Source: Moraxella sp. K1664 (lineage in GTDB: Bacteria; Pseudomonadota; Gammaproteobacteria; Pseudomonadales; Moraxellaceae). From it: a DNA stretch of 64,000 bases. Under the pieces are notes generated by a model. The model was not told the DNA's origin and searched no databases. It was given only the letters and a program-made list of their open reading frames with translations. The stretch is taken from the NCBI RefSeq assembly GCF_039693965.1, contig NZ_CP155576.1:2108001-2172000 (forward strand). The letters are read 5' to 3'. A program made the translations under genes and the position numbers. Below, one piece after another: positions 63,136 through 64,000 of the stretch (positions are counted from its first letter, which is position 1; every line of letters starts with the position of its first letter).

Positions 63136-64000
63136 TGAAGCCCTAGCCACAGGTAATTTTAGCCATGATGACGTGCAAGCTAAGGCAGTTGCCTATCTTG
63201 ACAAACTGCACCATGAAATCATGGCAAGCCAAAACACCAATCAAGGCTTTTTTGCCAGTCTGTTCAAAGCCAAACCTACGCCCCCTAAAGGCTTGTATAT
63301 GTGGGGCGGTGTCGGACGTGGCAAGACGTGGCTTATGGATATGTTTTATGACAGCTTGCCGATAGAGCGAAAAATGCGACTGCATTTTCATCATTTTATG
63401 AAGCGAGTACAGTCCGAGCTTGTCAAATTGCAAGGGCAAGTCAATCCCCTACAAAAAGTGGCGGACATTATACATAGCGAAGCGGTTGTCATTTGTTTTG
63501 ATGAATTTTTTGTCTCCAACGTGTCGGACGCCATGATTTTGGGCGATTTGTTTAGTATGCTCTTTGAGCGTGGCATTACGCTTGTGGCGACGTCCAACAT
63601 TGAGCCGTCTGGGCTTTATAAAAACGGCATTCACAGAGACCGCTTTTTGCCCGCCATTGAGCAGGTTGAAAAGCACACGACCGTGATGAATATTGACGCA
63701 GGCGTGGATTATCGGCTAAGATTGTTAAAGCAAGCCAAACTTTACTCATCGCCCCTAACGGACGACACCAAAGACTGGCTGTCCGAGCGGTTTGATACGC
63801 TGGCAGGCGGACAAAAGGTAGTAACCGACCCCATTGTCATCGGTGGGCGTGAGATTGCTATCATTAAGCGTACCGAGACCATGCTTTTGGCAAGTTTTAG
63901 GGATTTGTGTATGCAACCCCGTTCAGCGTCCGATTTTATTGAGATTGCCAGTGATTTTGATACGGTCATGGTGGATAATGTCCCTGCCTTGACGGATACA
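63104..64000 (+). CDS. zapE: cell division protein ZapE (AFG1-like ATPase), 3' end cut by window
   Basis: 299 codons are visible with no stop before the window end, so about 70 residues are missing compared with E. coli ZapE (375). The start is TNLSPQKRYDEALATGNFSH. The P-loop is GLYMWGGVGRGKTWLMDMFY near residue 70, followed by FHHFMKRVQSEL, Walker B ICFDEFFVSNVSDA and VATSNIEPSGLYKNGIHRDR. ZapE is an ATPase affecting Z-ring stability. The start has AAGGA and overlaps the previous gene. This frame is unbroken. Confidence 0.93.
   Translation, partial: MTNLSPQKRYDEALATGNFSHDDVQAKAVAYLDKLHHEIMASQNTNQGFFASLFKAKPTPPKGLYMWGGVGRGKTWLMDMFYDSLPIERKMRLHFHHFMKRVQSELVKLQGQVNPLQKVADIIHSEAVVICFDEFFVSNVSDAMILGDLFSMLFERGITLVATSNIEPSGLYKNGIHRDRFLPAIEQVEKHTTVMNIDAGVDYRLRLLKQAKLYSSPLTDDTKDWLSERFDTLAGGQKVVTDPIVIGGREIAIIKRTETMLLASFRDLCMQPRSASDFIEIASDFDTVMVDNVPALTDT

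Overview
This 64 kb window is moderately AT-rich, densely coding gamma-proteobacterial chromosome. Gene content and protein types point to Moraxella: a homodimeric aceE/aceF pair, a type I glnA, a lipooligosaccharide (LOS) glycosyltransferase locus behind aspS, an rsmA-apaH-nlpD block, GTP-type pckG, and intergenic gaps full of small palindromic elements. The species cannot be fixed from sequence alone. No rRNA, tRNA, CRISPR array, prophage or plasmid module was seen.

Layout. 1-7.5 kb: hemW (5' end cut by the window), trmL, a lipoprotein, then aceE-aceF. 7.5-12.4 kb: a reverse-strand unknown, then a forward run of an SGNH hydrolase lipoprotein, four small secreted proteins sharing a GxWxC start and a C-terminal Cys, a YghU-type GST and a small membrane protein. 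12.4-23.5 kb: glnA, a periplasmic protein, an esterase, a ypfJ protease with a damaged 5' end, lysO, a LysR regulator behind an octanucleotide repeat, an ABC1 kinase, roxA and an IS110-family insertion. 23.6-27.4 kb: prmB, a lipoprotein, and an aroC-unknown-ybaK operon. 27.7-35.4 kb: LOS glycosyltransferases and a lipid A acyltransferase, five genes of which form a tightly coupled operon behind aspS. 35.7-44 kb: K+/H+ antiporter, sohB, SDR, tpx, pckG and a DASS symporter. 44-51.9 kb: xseB-terD, nlpD, apaH, rsmA, a lipoprotein, rlpA-like, HIT and purA. 52-59.3 kb: a peptide ABC transporter with two tandem binding proteins and a fused double ATPase. 59.4-64 kb: a divergent NRAMP-fold transporter, xth, a hydrolase, a membrane protein and zapE (cut by the window end).

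The most interesting signal is the IS110 element at 22200-23439. The noncoding stretch upstream of its transposase looks like a bridge RNA: 5' hairpin, target-binding loop, donor-binding loop. The presumed target loop carries short segments matching both arms of the flanking REP-like palindrome on opposite strands around a CT core. The element therefore appears to carry a readable guide for the exact palindrome it interrupts. Secondary signals are two families of MITE-like elements (one nested by a third palindromic insert, one supplying a gene's stop codon), a 6 x 8 bp repeat array directly behind a good promoter, the Cys-paired secreted paralogue cluster, and a tandemly duplicated glycosyltransferase with 45 bp identical in-frame repeats.
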